Part shown: piece by piece, positions 26,949 through 34,373 of the stretch
Numbering within the stretch: position 1 is the first letter of the stretch
How the letters are laid out: every line of letters begins with the position of its first letter
NCBI RefSeq assembly: GCF_001441165.1
Contig: NZ_CP013126.1
Span: forward strand, 2,013,551 to 2,077,550
Direction: 5' to 3'
Length of the DNA: 64,000 nt
DNA from: Acidipropionibacterium acidipropionici
GTDB taxonomy: Bacteria; Actinomycetota; Actinomycetes; Propionibacteriales; Propionibacteriaceae
Translations under genes and position numbers: made by a program
The notes under the pieces: model-generated
Told to the model about the DNA's origin: nothing
The model's database searches: none
The model's input: the letters and a program-made list of their open reading frames with translations, nothing else

Positions 26949-27280
26949 ACCACGGTTCGATCGGCCTGGTGGCCGAGCGCTGCACCTCATGCATGATCTG
27001 CGCACGCCAGTGCCCGGTGTGGTGCATCCGCATCGACTCCCATACCGAGCGCCGCGGGGCTCCGGAGGACCGCCGACCTCGCAGCGTCAAGGTCCTCGAC
27101 CGATTCGAGATCGACTGGGGAGTGTGCATGTTCTGCGGCATCTGCATCACCGACTGCCCCTTCGACGCCCTGGAATGGCAGGACGGCCGGGTCCGCACGG
27201 CCGACGCCCGCCCCGGACTGCGCCAGCTCTGGGAGCCCGACGAGCCGATCGGCCCGGGTACCGCCGACGGACCGCGATGA
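26945..27280 (+). CDS. Orphan NuoI-like 2x[4Fe-4S] ferredoxin subunit
   Basis: This is a 111-residue small ferredoxin-type protein with two complete CxxCxxCxxxCP motifs: Cys13/16/19/23 and Cys61/64/67/71. It is much shorter than the operon NuoI (183 residues) and lacks its N-terminal amphipathic extension, so it resembles the hydrogenase-4/Ech ferredoxin subunit. It is the third gene of the NuoB-C-I-like set and overlaps the following mannosyltransferase gene by four bases. An electron-relay role between ferredoxin and the NuoB-like cluster is inferred. Confidence 0.85.
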   Translation: MNHGSIGLVAERCTSCMICARQCPVWCIRIDSHTERRGAPEDRRPRSVKVLDRFEIDWGVCMFCGICITDCPFDALEWQDGRVRTADARPGLRQLWEPDEPIGPGTADGPR

Positions 27281-28833
27281 GAACGGGCGGGACCCCGGGC
27301 AGCCTGGGCAGCCTCCCCCTCGGCGAGCGCGCGGCGCGATCGGCGCGGTTGCGGGGGCTGGCCTACCTGTCGGCCTGGCGCAGCCCGGTGGTGTGGGAGG
27401 GGTTCATCGGCGCCGGGTCGATCGTCGTCGGGTCCCTCACCCCGGCCTACCTGCCCACCAACTCGCCGTGGTGGTCGCGTCTGGACGCCCTGGGCCTCGG
27501 TGGCCCGGTCTGGCGTCTGGTCGGCACCGTCCTGGTGCTCGCAGGGGTGGTCCTGCTCATCGACGCCTGGTTGCGGCTGCGCCCGGGCCGTCAGTGGGAG
27601 AGGCCCCGCGGGATCCGCGCCGGGATGCACCCCTGGGCGGTCCTGGGTGTGTGGGGCCTGCCCTTCCTGGTGGCTCCGCCCATCTTCAGCCACGACGCCT
27701 ACTCCTACGCGGCGCAGGGCTGGCTGGTCGTCAACGACATCAGCCCGTATGACGGCTACCCCGGCCTCCTGCCGGGGGCCTTCGCCGACCAGGTCTCCCA
27801 GGAATGGCGGTACACCAAGACTCCCTACGGGCCGCTGGCGATCCAGATCCAGCACCTCATGGTGAATCTGGCCGGCCAGAACCCGTACTGGTCGGCGGTG
27901 GCGATGCGCATCCCGGCCGTGATCGGCGTCATCCTCATCGGGGTGCTGCTGTCGCGGATCGCCAGGCGGACCGGCCACGACCCGTACTTCGCCGCCTGGT
28001 TCGGCACCCTCAACCCGATCCTGCTCATCGACTTCGTCGGCGGGGCGCACAATGACGCCCTCATGATGGGGCTGGTCGTGCTGGGGCTCTTCGTGGCCAC
28101 CCTCGGCGGGGCCTCCTGGATCTGGGCGGCGCTCATCGTCGGGGTGGCGGCGTCGATCAAGCAGCCGGCATTCATGGCGGCACTGGCCCTGCCCTTCCTC
28201 TGTCATCCGATGCTGTCGTGGCGATGGCCGCAGCTCCGACCGGCGCTCGGGCGGATGCTGGCATCCCTGGCCCTGTCGGTCGGCTCCTTCTCACTGGTGT
28301 CCTGGGTCACCGGGCTGGGCTTCGGCTGGTACCACGCCGTCAACGTCCCCGGCATGGTGATCACCGTCTCCCCGTCCACCCTCGTCGGACTGGGGATCCG
28401 GCAGGTGCTGAACCTCTTCGGGGCCACCGGTGCGGCGGTGGGCGCGATCCAGGTGAGCCAGACGGTGGGGCTGGTCTGCGGTCTCGTGGTGGTGGCGGTG
28501 ATCGCGGTCCGGGAGCTGCCGCGCCGCCCGCTGACCTTCCTGGCCTGGGGGTACCTCATCGTGACCGTCGCGGCCCCGGCCCTGCACTCCTGGTACGTGC
28601 TGTGGGGGGCGCTGCTCCTGCCGATGGTCGACGACGCCGTCCGCTACGTCCGCAGCGCCACCTGGGCCACCGTGGCACTGCTGGCCTACGCCGCGGTGAA
28701 CCTGTCGTGGCGCAATGGTGCGGTGGCGATCGGGGTGGCCGCCGTGGTGGTGCTCGCCGTGCACAATCTGTGGCACGAGCGCAGCACCGGGGAGGGGCGC
28801 CGGCGACGGCGTCGGGGCAGCGCGACAGACTGA
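27277..28833 (+). CDS. mptB: Polyprenol-phosphate-mannose-dependent alpha-1,6-mannosyltransferase (MptA/MptB-like)
   Basis: This is a 518-residue GT-C membrane glycosyltransferase of the actinobacterial MptA/MptB group that extends the alpha-1,6-mannan backbone of lipomannan using decaprenyl-phosphomannose outside the membrane. The acidic catalytic loop is [22 protein letters not shown]; about a dozen helices follow with [18 protein letters not shown] and [14 protein letters not shown]. The C-terminus is Arg-rich and cytoplasmic. ATG 27277 overlaps the NuoI-like stop (ATGA), so it is apparently in the same transcript, an unexpected pairing of envelope and Fe-S genes. Confidence 0.8.
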   Translation: MRTGGTPGSLGSLPLGERAARSARLRGLAYLSAWRSPVVWEGFIGAGSIVVGSLTPAYLPTNSPWWSRLDALGLGGPVWRLVGTVLVLAGVVLLIDAWLRLRPGRQWERPRGIRAGMHPWAVLGVWGLPFLVAPPIFSHDAYSYAAQGWLVVNDISPYDGYPGLLPGAFADQVSQEWRYTKTPYGPLAIQIQHLMVNLAGQNPYWSAVAMRIPAVIGVILIGVLLSRIARRTGHDPYFAAWFGTLNPILLIDFVGGAHNDALMMGLVVLGLFVATLGGASWIWAALIVGVAASIKQPAFMAALALPFLCHPMLSWRWPQLRPALGRMLASLALSVGSFSLVSWVTGLGFGWYHAVNVPGMVITVSPSTLVGLGIRQVLNLFGATGAAVGAIQVSQTVGLVCGLVVVAVIAVRELPRRPLTFLAWGYLIVTVAAPALHSWYVLWGALLLPMVDDAVRYVRSATWATVALLAYAAVNLSWRNGAVAIGVAAVVVLAVHNLWHERSTGEGRRRRRRGSATD

Positions 28834-28901
28834 GGGCGAGTGCATCGGCGCCGGGCCGTTGGCGGTCGGGCGCCGCAGATCCACGAGTGCAGGAGGAATC
28901 A

Positions 28902-29858
28902 GTGCAGGATCAGCCAGAGCAGAACTCCGATCTGGAGATCGTGAGGTCCGGTGAGGAGCTGCAGATCCGGCTCCAGCGGCCCCGGGCGATCAACTCACTC
29001 ACCGGGGCGATGCTCGGCGATATCGGGCGCGCCGTGCCCGGCAGCACCCGGTTGGACATCTCGGGTGCGGGGGAGAAGGGGTTCTGCTCGGGGGCCGACA
29101 TCCGCGAACTGCGGAGCCTGGCCCTGAGCGACGTCGAGGCAGCCACCGGATGGCTCGAGACCGAGTACGACGTCGACCTGGCGATCGCCCGACTGGGTCA
29201 CGGGGTGGCCCATCTGCACGGGGTGAGCATGGGCGGCGGTCTGGGATTGACGCTACGGCTCGAGCGCGTGGAGGCGGCCCGGGATCTCGTGCTGGCGATG
29301 CCGGAGACCGGGATCGGGCTGTGGCCCGACGTCGGGGCGTGCTGGGAACTCTCCCGCGCTCCGCGTCTGGCGGGCCGCCATCTCGCGATGACCGGGATGT
29401 CGATCGACGCCGCCTCGGCCCTGTGGGCCGGGCTCGTCGACGTCGTCGTCGATGAGGAGGGGAGCCCTCTCGACGTCGACCCGCTGGAGTCCGAGCTGGC
29501 CGCGGATGCGGGCTGGATCCAGGAGTGCTACCGGTTCAACGACCCGGTGAGCATCCTGGAGGCCCTGGCGTCACGGCCCGAACCCGAGGCGCGGGCCGCG
29601 GCCGATCTCATCTCCACGCGGTCGCCGCTGTCGGTCGCGGTGGCGCTGGAGGCCGTCCAGCGCGCCGAACAGGCCTCCGGTGTCGAGGAGGTCCTGGCCA
29701 CCGACCGGGTGCTCGGCCGGTCCTTCATGAGGGCCTCCGACTTCTGCGAGGGGGTCAGGGCGCAGCTGGTGGACAAGGATCATGATCCCCACTGGAGCCA
29801 CGCCTCGGTGGCCGATGTCAGCCGTGCCGAGGTCGAGGCGATGTTCGACGCGCAGTGA
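28902..29858 (+). CDS. 3-hydroxyisobutyryl-CoA hydrolase (enoyl-CoA hydratase superfamily)
   Basis: This 318-residue crotonase-fold hydrolase is of the type that frees 3-hydroxyisobutyrate from its CoA ester in valine breakdown. Oxyanion-hole regions are ISGAGEKGFCSGADIREL and HLHGVSMGGGLGLTL. The hydrolase-specific segment AMPETGIGLWPDVGACWELSR keeps the Glu and Asp used in catalysis. It is slightly shorter than the usual ~350 residues, mostly at the N-terminus. GTG 28902 has AGGAGG five bases upstream; GTG 28887 is less likely. Its stop codon directly abuts the stop of the convergent exonuclease gene. Confidence 0.83.
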   Translation: MQDQPEQNSDLEIVRSGEELQIRLQRPRAINSLTGAMLGDIGRAVPGSTRLDISGAGEKGFCSGADIRELRSLALSDVEAATGWLETEYDVDLAIARLGHGVAHLHGVSMGGGLGLTLRLERVEAARDLVLAMPETGIGLWPDVGACWELSRAPRLAGRHLAMTGMSIDAASALWAGLVDVVVDEEGSPLDVDPLESELAADAGWIQECYRFNDPVSILEALASRPEPEARAAADLISTRSPLSVAVALEAVQRAEQASGVEEVLATDRVLGRSFMRASDFCEGVRAQLVDKDHDPHWSHASVADVSRAEVEAMFDAQ

Positions 29859-30749
29859 TCAGGTGAGTTCATAGTCGACGACGACGGGGGCGTGGTCCGA
29901 GATCCGCTCCTCATAGCTGGCGTCGCGGTCGGTGCCCCCGGAGACCGCGGACCGGGCGAGGGCGGGGGATGCGAGGTGGTAGTCGATGCGCCATCCGGCG
30001 TCATTGACGAATGCCTGCCCGCGCCAGCTCCACCAGGAGTAGGGGCCGTCCTGATCGGGATGAAGGGTCCGCACGACGTCGACCAGGGTGCGGGGCGACA
30101 GGATCGAGGTGAACCAGCTGCGCTCCTCGGGCAGGAAGCCCTCGTTCTTCTGGTTCGAGCGCCAGTTCTTGAGGTCGGCATTCTCGTGGGCGATGTTGAA
30201 GTCGCCCATCACGAGGAATTCCTGGCCTCTGGCCGCGGCGGCCCTGCGGGCCGAGGTGAGGTGGCGCGCGAAGCCGGCGAGGAAGCGCATCTTGCGGGCC
30301 TGCTTGGCCTGGGCCTTCTCGTCGGCGGGGTCGGGGCTGGCGCCCTTGGGCAGGTAGAGGCTGGCGACCGTCAGCGGGGCCTCGGCCAGATCGACCTCGA
30401 CGTAGCGGCCCTCGTCGGCGAAGGGGTGCAGGTTGCGGGCCAGTCCCGCCACCGAGCCGTCGCGGGTCTCGGCCTCGGATCCCGGCCCGGAGCAGATGAG
30501 TTCGGGGCCCCAGGCCCGCACCTCGGCAGGTGCGGTGCGGGTCAGCAGGGCGACGCCGTTGCGGCCCGCCAGGTGCCCGGGCTGCCAGGCGACGTGATAG
30601 TCGCCGAAGGCCCCTTCGGGGAGATCTGCCGGCCGGCAGCGCACCTCCTGGAGGGCGACGACGTCGCAGCCGCGGTCCGCCAGCCAGTCGGAGAAGCCGC
30701 GCCTGCTCGCGGCCCGGATGCCATTGAGGTTGAAGGTGGCGATGCGCAT
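29859..30749 (-). CDS. xthA: Exodeoxyribonuclease III
   Basis: This is a 296-residue Mg2+-dependent AP endonuclease/3'-5' exonuclease of base-excision repair. Catalytic blocks are MRIATFNLNGIRAA at the start, DVVALQEVR with the metal-binding Glu, LPKGASPDPADEKAQAK, VMGDFNIAHENADLKNW with the Asp/Asn pair, and RISDHAPVVVDYEL with the final Asp-His. The start is ATG 30749 behind GGGAGGG; a longer open frame upstream is the shadow of yajQ. It lies 20 bases after yajQ and is probably co-transcribed. Confidence 0.94.
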   Translation of the reverse strand: MRIATFNLNGIRAASRRGFSDWLADRGCDVVALQEVRCRPADLPEGAFGDYHVAWQPGHLAGRNGVALLTRTAPAEVRAWGPELICSGPGSEAETRDGSVAGLARNLHPFADEGRYVEVDLAEAPLTVASLYLPKGASPDPADEKAQAKQARKMRFLAGFARHLTSARRAAAARGQEFLVMGDFNIAHENADLKNWRSNQKNEGFLPEERSWFTSILSPRTLVDVVRTLHPDQDGPYSWWSWRGQAFVNDAGWRIDYHLASPALARSAVSGGTDRDASYEERISDHAPVVVDYELT

Positions 30750-30769
30750 GGCACCACCCTCCCACGAGT

Positions 30770-31264
30770 TCAGCGGTAGTTGACGAACTGGACGGCGAAG
30801 TCGTAGTCGGCGTCGGTGATGAGGCGCTGTACCGCCTGAAGGTCGTCCCGCTTCTTCGAGGAGACCCGCAGTTCCTCGCCCTGGATCTGGGCCTTGACGC
30901 CCTTGGGGCCGGAGTCGCGGATCAGCTTGGAGATCTTCTTGGCGTTCTCGGTGGAGATGCCCTCGCGCAGGGCGCAGTCGATGTGCCAGGTCTTCCCGGT
31001 GACGCGGGGCTGGCCGGCGTCGAGGGCCTTGAGGCTCACCTTGCGCCTGGCCAGCTTCGACTGCAGGACGTCGAGGGCCGCCTTCACCTTCTCCTCGGTG
31101 GACGACGAGATCGCGATGGCCTCGTCGCCGGCCCACGCGACGCTGGTGTCGGTGCCCTTGAAGTCGAACCTCTGACGCACCTCGCGGGCCGCCTGGTTGA
31201 TCGCGTTGTCGACCTCCTGGTGGTCGACCTTGCTGACGACGTCGAAGGAACTCTCGGATGCCAT
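30770..31264 (-). CDS. yajQ: YajQ family nucleotide-binding protein
   Basis: This is a 164-residue YajQ/DUF520 protein with two RNP-like alpha/beta domains. Family blocks are [21 protein letters not shown] at the N-terminus, [10 protein letters not shown], and the C-terminal VQFVNYR. Some homologues bind cyclic di-GMP, but the residues deciding this cannot be judged here. ATG 31264 follows GGGAGGGG. It is the first gene of a two-gene unit with xthA. Confidence 0.94.
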   Translation of the reverse strand: MASESSFDVVSKVDHQEVDNAINQAAREVRQRFDFKGTDTSVAWAGDEAIAISSSTEEKVKAALDVLQSKLARRKVSLKALDAGQPRVTGKTWHIDCALREGISTENAKKISKLIRDSGPKGVKAQIQGEELRVSSKKRDDLQAVQRLITDADYDFAVQFVNYR

Positions 31265-31376
31265 GGCCCCTCCCGGGTCTGGTGGTGTGTGCACCCGAAT
31301 CGTAGTGTCCACGGCTCGATTGGCGCTGAACGCGGAGTGGCTGCTAAGGTCTTTCCTCGCTGGCAGACGCCAGCGA

Positions 31377-31459
31377 GGCAGGTTGCCCGAGCGGCCAATG
31401 GGAGCGGTCTGTAAAACCGTCGGCTTACGCCTACGTTGGTTCAAATCCAACACCTGCCA
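31377..31459 (+). tRNA. tRNA-Tyr (anticodon GTA)
   Basis: Acceptor GGCAGGT pairs with ACCTGCC, discriminator A at 31459, and no CCA is encoded. Anticodon GTA is at 31411-31413 in the loop CTGTAAA. A long variable arm makes the tRNA 83 nt, as expected for bacterial tRNA-Tyr. TTCAAAT is the T-loop. Confidence 0.95.
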
Positions 31460-31643
31460 CGCGTCCCCCGGATCGGATGGATCCGGGGGCTGCACAAGCT
31501 CTGAGGGGCTTCGCATCGGTCGATGCGGGGCGCCGAGGGGCGCCGGAACGGCTCTCGCCTGGACGTGGAGAGATGGGCCGGTGAAGCAACTGGCAAGGAA
31601 AGTTGCGAAGCAGGCTCCGGCCCGTGTAGCTTTCTACGTCGTT

Positions 31644-31716
31644 GCCCCTTTAGCTCAGTAGGTAGAGCGTCTCCATGGTAAGGAGAAGGTCAGCAGTTCG
31701 AATCTGCTAGGGGGCT
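31644..31716 (+). tRNA. tRNA-Thr (anticodon GGT)
   Basis: Acceptor GCCCCTT pairs with AGGGGGC with one G-T pair. The anticodon stem TCTCC/GGAGA encloses ATGGTAA, with GGT at 31677-31679 reading ACC/ACU. The T-arm AGCAG-TTCGAAT-CTGCT is clear. CCA is not encoded. The 184 bases between this and tRNA-Tyr show no other feature. Confidence 0.95.
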
Positions 31717-31781
31717 CTGAGTGGGAGTCGGCCCCATCGCCCGTGGGTTCCGGTTGCGTCAGCAGCGTCGGCGATCACAAT

Positions 31782-31856
31782 GGCGAGGTAGCTCAGGGGT
31801 AGAGCAAGCGGCTCATAATCGCTGTGTCGCGGGTTCGATTCCCGCCCTCGCTACCA
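31782..31856 (+). tRNA. tRNA-Met (anticodon CAT), elongator type
   Basis: Acceptor GGCGAGG pairs with CCTCGCT; discriminator A 31853 is followed by encoded CCA. Anticodon CAT is at 31814-31816 in CTCATAA. The anticodon stem lacks the three G-C pairs of initiator tRNA and the acceptor ends in a G-T pair, so it reads as elongator Met. It sits 57 bases before rpmG, the arrangement conserved in other actinobacteria. Confidence 0.93.
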
Positions 31857-31913
31857 CTGGGGTCAACGCCCCGGCCACTCAGCAGGCTCGACCAGCTCTC
31901 GAAAGTAGGAATC

Positions 31914-32084
31914 ATGGCCAAGAAGTCCGGCGATGTCCGACCGAAGATCACCCTTGCCTGCACTGTGTGCAAGGAGCGTACGTACATCACCAAGAAGAAC
32001 CGTCGCAACGACCCCGATCGTCTCGAGCTGAGCAAGTTCTGCCCGCGCTGCGGCAAGCACACCGCTCACCGCGAGACCCGCTGA
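31914..32084 (+). CDS. rpmG: 50S ribosomal protein L33
   Basis: This is a 56-residue ribosomal protein of the zinc-binding (C+) type, with CTVC near residue 16 and CPRC near residue 43 forming a zinc ribbon. The sequence [19 protein letters not shown] is standard. ATG 31914 was chosen over the longer open frame because of this conserved N-terminus and the AGTAGGA site before it. It lies directly downstream of tRNA-Met and is probably processed from the same transcript. Confidence 0.95.
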   Translation: MAKKSGDVRPKITLACTVCKERTYITKKNRRNDPDRLELSKFCPRCGKHTAHRETR

Positions 32085-32106
32085 GTCCTGGCGCCGACAC
32101 GTCACG

Positions 32107-32139
32107 AGCCCGGCAGTTCCCCTCGGGGGCTGTCGGGTT
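32107..32139 (+). terminator. Terminator after rpmG
   Basis: AGCCCGGCAGTTCCC pairs with GGGGGCTGTCGGGTT, allowing G-T pairs, around a short loop, followed by CTTGCT. It lies 22 bases after the rpmG stop and before the promoter of the MaoC gene. Confidence 0.65.
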
Positions 32140-32173
32140 CTTGCTGCCCCTGCTCGGGTTCCCCGGCCTGGTT

Positions 32174-32179
32174 TAGGCT
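32174..32179 (+). promoter_or_regulatory. Leaderless-type -10 of the first MaoC gene
   Basis: TTTAGGCTT includes a TAGGCT-like box; the hexamer ends about seven bases before ATG 32187. No Shine-Dalgarno sequence precedes the ATG. A terminator lies just upstream, so a new transcript is expected here. Confidence 0.4.
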
Positions 32180-32186
32180 TCCAGAC

Positions 32187-32636
32187 ATGTCCCCGACACC
32201 TCAGCAGACGCCCGGGCTGAGTCCCGAGCACGTTGGTCGCCGGTATCCGGCGACCGAGCCGTATATCGTCTCCGCCGCCAAGATCGCCGAGTTCGCCACC
32301 GCCCTGGCCGACGACTCCGCGGCCTACCGCGGTCCGGATCCGGTGGCCCCGCCCACCTTCGCCATGGTCATCGCGGCTCAGGCCTGGTCCCGGCTCTTCG
32401 ACGACCCGGATCTGGCGCTGCGTCTGGACCACACGATCCACACCGACCAGGCCTTCGAGTGGGTGCGTCCGCTGAGGGCGGGGGACGCCGTCACCGCGAC
32501 CCTGGAGATCACGTCGGTGCGCAACCGTCGTGGCACCGACATCATCGGGCTCGAGGTGAGCTTGGACACCCCCGACGGGGAGCATCTGGCCACCGCCACC
32601 TCGACGCTGTGGCACACCGGGGAGGACGCCGCATGA
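32187..32636 (+). CDS. MaoC-like dehydratase subunit, non-catalytic type (HadA/HadC-like)
   Basis: This 149-residue hot-dog-fold protein resembles the N-terminal MaoC dehydratase (FAS1-type) domain: GLSPEHVGRRYPATEPYIVSAAKIAEFATAL, VAPPTFAMVI, and VRPLRAGDAVTATLEI. The catalytic D-x-N-P-x-H motif is absent; such proteins pair with an active MaoC subunit, here the next gene, overlapping by four bases. In mycobacteria the homologous hadA-hadB genes occupy the same place between rpmG and tRNA-Trp/secE and dehydrate 3-hydroxyacyl-ACP for mycolic acids. The substrate in this presumably non-mycolate organism is unknown. Confidence 0.85.
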   Translation: MSPTPQQTPGLSPEHVGRRYPATEPYIVSAAKIAEFATALADDSAAYRGPDPVAPPTFAMVIAAQAWSRLFDDPDLALRLDHTIHTDQAFEWVRPLRAGDAVTATLEITSVRNRRGTDIIGLEVSLDTPDGEHLATATSTLWHTGEDAA

Positions 32637-33100
32637 TCGAGAACGCTGAATCCGCCGCGCCCGCAGCGGTCCGCCCGCTCACCGAGGGGCAGAGCTTCGG
32701 GCCGCGCACCATCGGCGTCGACCGGTCCAGGATCGTCCGCTACGCGGGCGCCTCCACCGACTTCAACCCGATCCACTGGTCGGACCGCCACGCGGTGGCG
32801 GCCGGCATGGACGGCGTCATCGCCCACGGCATGTGGACCATGGGGGCTGCCCTGGGCGCCGTCGTCGGATGGATCGGGGATCCGGGCGCGATCCGGTCCC
32901 AGCGGGCGCGGTTCAGCCGTCCGGTGCTCGTCCCCGACACCGACGAGGGCACCTCGATCGAGGTGTCGGGAGTGGTCATCAGGGCTGACGACGACTCGGC
33001 CACCATCAAGCTCGACGTCATCCACAACGGCCAGTCGGTGCTCGGCCGGGTGGAGATCGTCGTCGACAACCAGGCCCCCGGGGAAGGGGAGACGGCATGA
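32633..33100 (+). CDS. MaoC-like (R)-hydratase/dehydratase, catalytic subunit (HadB-like)
   Basis: This is a 155-residue hot-dog-fold enzyme with the hydratase-2 motif YAGASTDFNPIHWSD: Asp43 and His48 are the expected catalytic pair, and GVIAHGMWTM is the following conserved turn. It should hydrate or dehydrate a 3-hydroxyacyl thioester as a heterodimer with the preceding subunit. ATGA overlaps join it to the upstream subunit and to murB downstream. Confidence 0.87.
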   Translation: MIENAESAAPAAVRPLTEGQSFGPRTIGVDRSRIVRYAGASTDFNPIHWSDRHAVAAGMDGVIAHGMWTMGAALGAVVGWIGDPGAIRSQRARFSRPVLVPDTDEGTSIEVSGVVIRADDDSATIKLDVIHNGQSVLGRVEIVVDNQAPGEGETA

Positions 33101-34251
33101 CCGACAGTTTCCAGGCGCCCAGCGTCGTCATCGGGATCGACGGCGACGACCCGGACTCCGAGACCACCGAGAGCTGCTCGCTGACCCACTTCGACTACGA
33201 GATGACCGGTCATCCGAGGCTCCCCGATTCCGGAGCCGGGGTGCCTCTGGCGAGCCTCACCACGCTGCGGGTCGGCGGCCCGGCCGCCCGCCTGGTGGTG
33301 GCGTCGACCACCGACGAGCTCGTGGAGACTGTCCGCGACTGCGACCGGCGAGGCGAGCCCTGCCTGGTGCTGGGCGGCGGATCCAATGTCCTCATCGGCG
33401 ATGACGGGTTCGACGGCACCGTCGTGCGGGTGGCGACCACCGGCATGTCGGCCGAGGTCTCCAACTGCGGCGGGGCGCTGGCGACCATCGCCTCCGGCGA
33501 GTCCTGGGACGGCTTCGTGCAGCACTGCATCGCCAACGAGTGGCGCGGTCCCGAGGCGCTGTCGGGGATCCCGGGTCTGGTCGGGTCCACCCCGATCCAG
33601 AATGTCGGGGCCTACGGCGTCGAGATCTCCGAGTTCGTGGCCAGGGTGCGCACCTGGGACCGTCATGACGACGCGCAGCACACCTTCATGGGCACCGAGT
33701 GCGGATTCTCCTACCGGGACAGCCGCTTCAAGGCCGACCCGGACCGCTACATCGTCCTCGACGTCACCATGCAGTTCCTGCTCGGCGACCTCTCCCTGCC
33801 GATCCGCTACAAGGAGCTGGCGCACCGGCTGGGGGTCGAGCCGGGGGAGCGGGCGCTGGCCGCGACGGTCCGCCACACCGTTCTGGGGATCCGGGCGGGC
33901 AAGGGCATGGTGCTCGATGACGCCGATCACGACACCTGGAGCGCCGGGTCCTTCTTCACCAACCCGATCATCGAGGCCGGGCGGGTGCCCGAGGGGGCTC
34001 CGGCCTTCCCTCAGGACGACGGCCGGGTGAAGACCTCGGCTGCCTGGCTCATCGATCACGCCGGGTTCGGCAAGGGATTCGCGCTCCCCGGCCGTCCGGC
34101 GAGCCTGTCCACCAAGCACGTGCTGGCCCTCACCAATCGCGGCGGGGCCACGGCGTCCGACATCGCGGCCCTGGCGAGGACGGTCATCGACGGCGTCGAG
34201 AAGGCCTACGGCATCACCCTCGTCCCTGAACCGAGATTCATCGGCGTGTGA
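33097..34251 (+). CDS. murB: UDP-N-acetylenolpyruvoylglucosamine reductase
   Basis: This is a 384-residue FAD enzyme reducing UDP-GlcNAc-enolpyruvate to UDP-MurNAc for peptidoglycan. FAD/NADPH-site blocks: TTLRVGGPAARLVV, LVLGGGSNVLIGDDGFDG, GIPGLVGSTPIQNVGAYG, the catalytic Ser in FSYRDSRFK, GSFFTNPI and the C-terminal VPEPRFIGV. An N-terminal tail of about 40 residues precedes the family start. It lies in the same unit as the MaoC genes (ATGA overlap), a linkage seen in several actinobacteria. Confidence 0.95.
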   Translation: MTDSFQAPSVVIGIDGDDPDSETTESCSLTHFDYEMTGHPRLPDSGAGVPLASLTTLRVGGPAARLVVASTTDELVETVRDCDRRGEPCLVLGGGSNVLIGDDGFDGTVVRVATTGMSAEVSNCGGALATIASGESWDGFVQHCIANEWRGPEALSGIPGLVGSTPIQNVGAYGVEISEFVARVRTWDRHDDAQHTFMGTECGFSYRDSRFKADPDRYIVLDVTMQFLLGDLSLPIRYKELAHRLGVEPGERALAATVRHTVLGIRAGKGMVLDDADHDTWSAGSFFTNPIIEAGRVPEGAPAFPQDDGRVKTSAAWLIDHAGFGKGFALPGRPASLSTKHVLALTNRGGATASDIAALARTVIDGVEKAYGITLVPEPRFIGV

Positions 34252-34292
34252 CTCCGGCAACCGGGGGCCGCCGGTCGTGGATGCGGACTGGA

Positions 34293-34350
34293 CCTGTTCG
34301 GGGAGGCAGCGAGCCCTGGCGAGCGTGGAGGGGTCGTCCCCTCCATTGAA
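34293..34350 (+). repeat. Dispersed hairpin element, copy B
   Basis: This element has TTCGGGGAGGCAGCGAGCCC, then GGCGAGCG, then a GGAGGGG-TCG-TCCCCTCC hairpin and TTGAA. The same order recurs, inverted, at 22112-22178 (and in the tandem array), and in direct orientation at 52491 and, more diverged, at 63848. Here it ends 23 bases before the aminotransferase ATG. Confidence 0.8.
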
Positions 34351-34373
34351 AAGAACTGTGGGAGTATGCCCCC

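Noticed and set aside
31460-31643. Another tRNA between tRNA-Tyr and tRNA-Thr
   Set aside because: The 184 bases contain no matched acceptor stem or T-loop; only GC-rich spacer sequence is visible.
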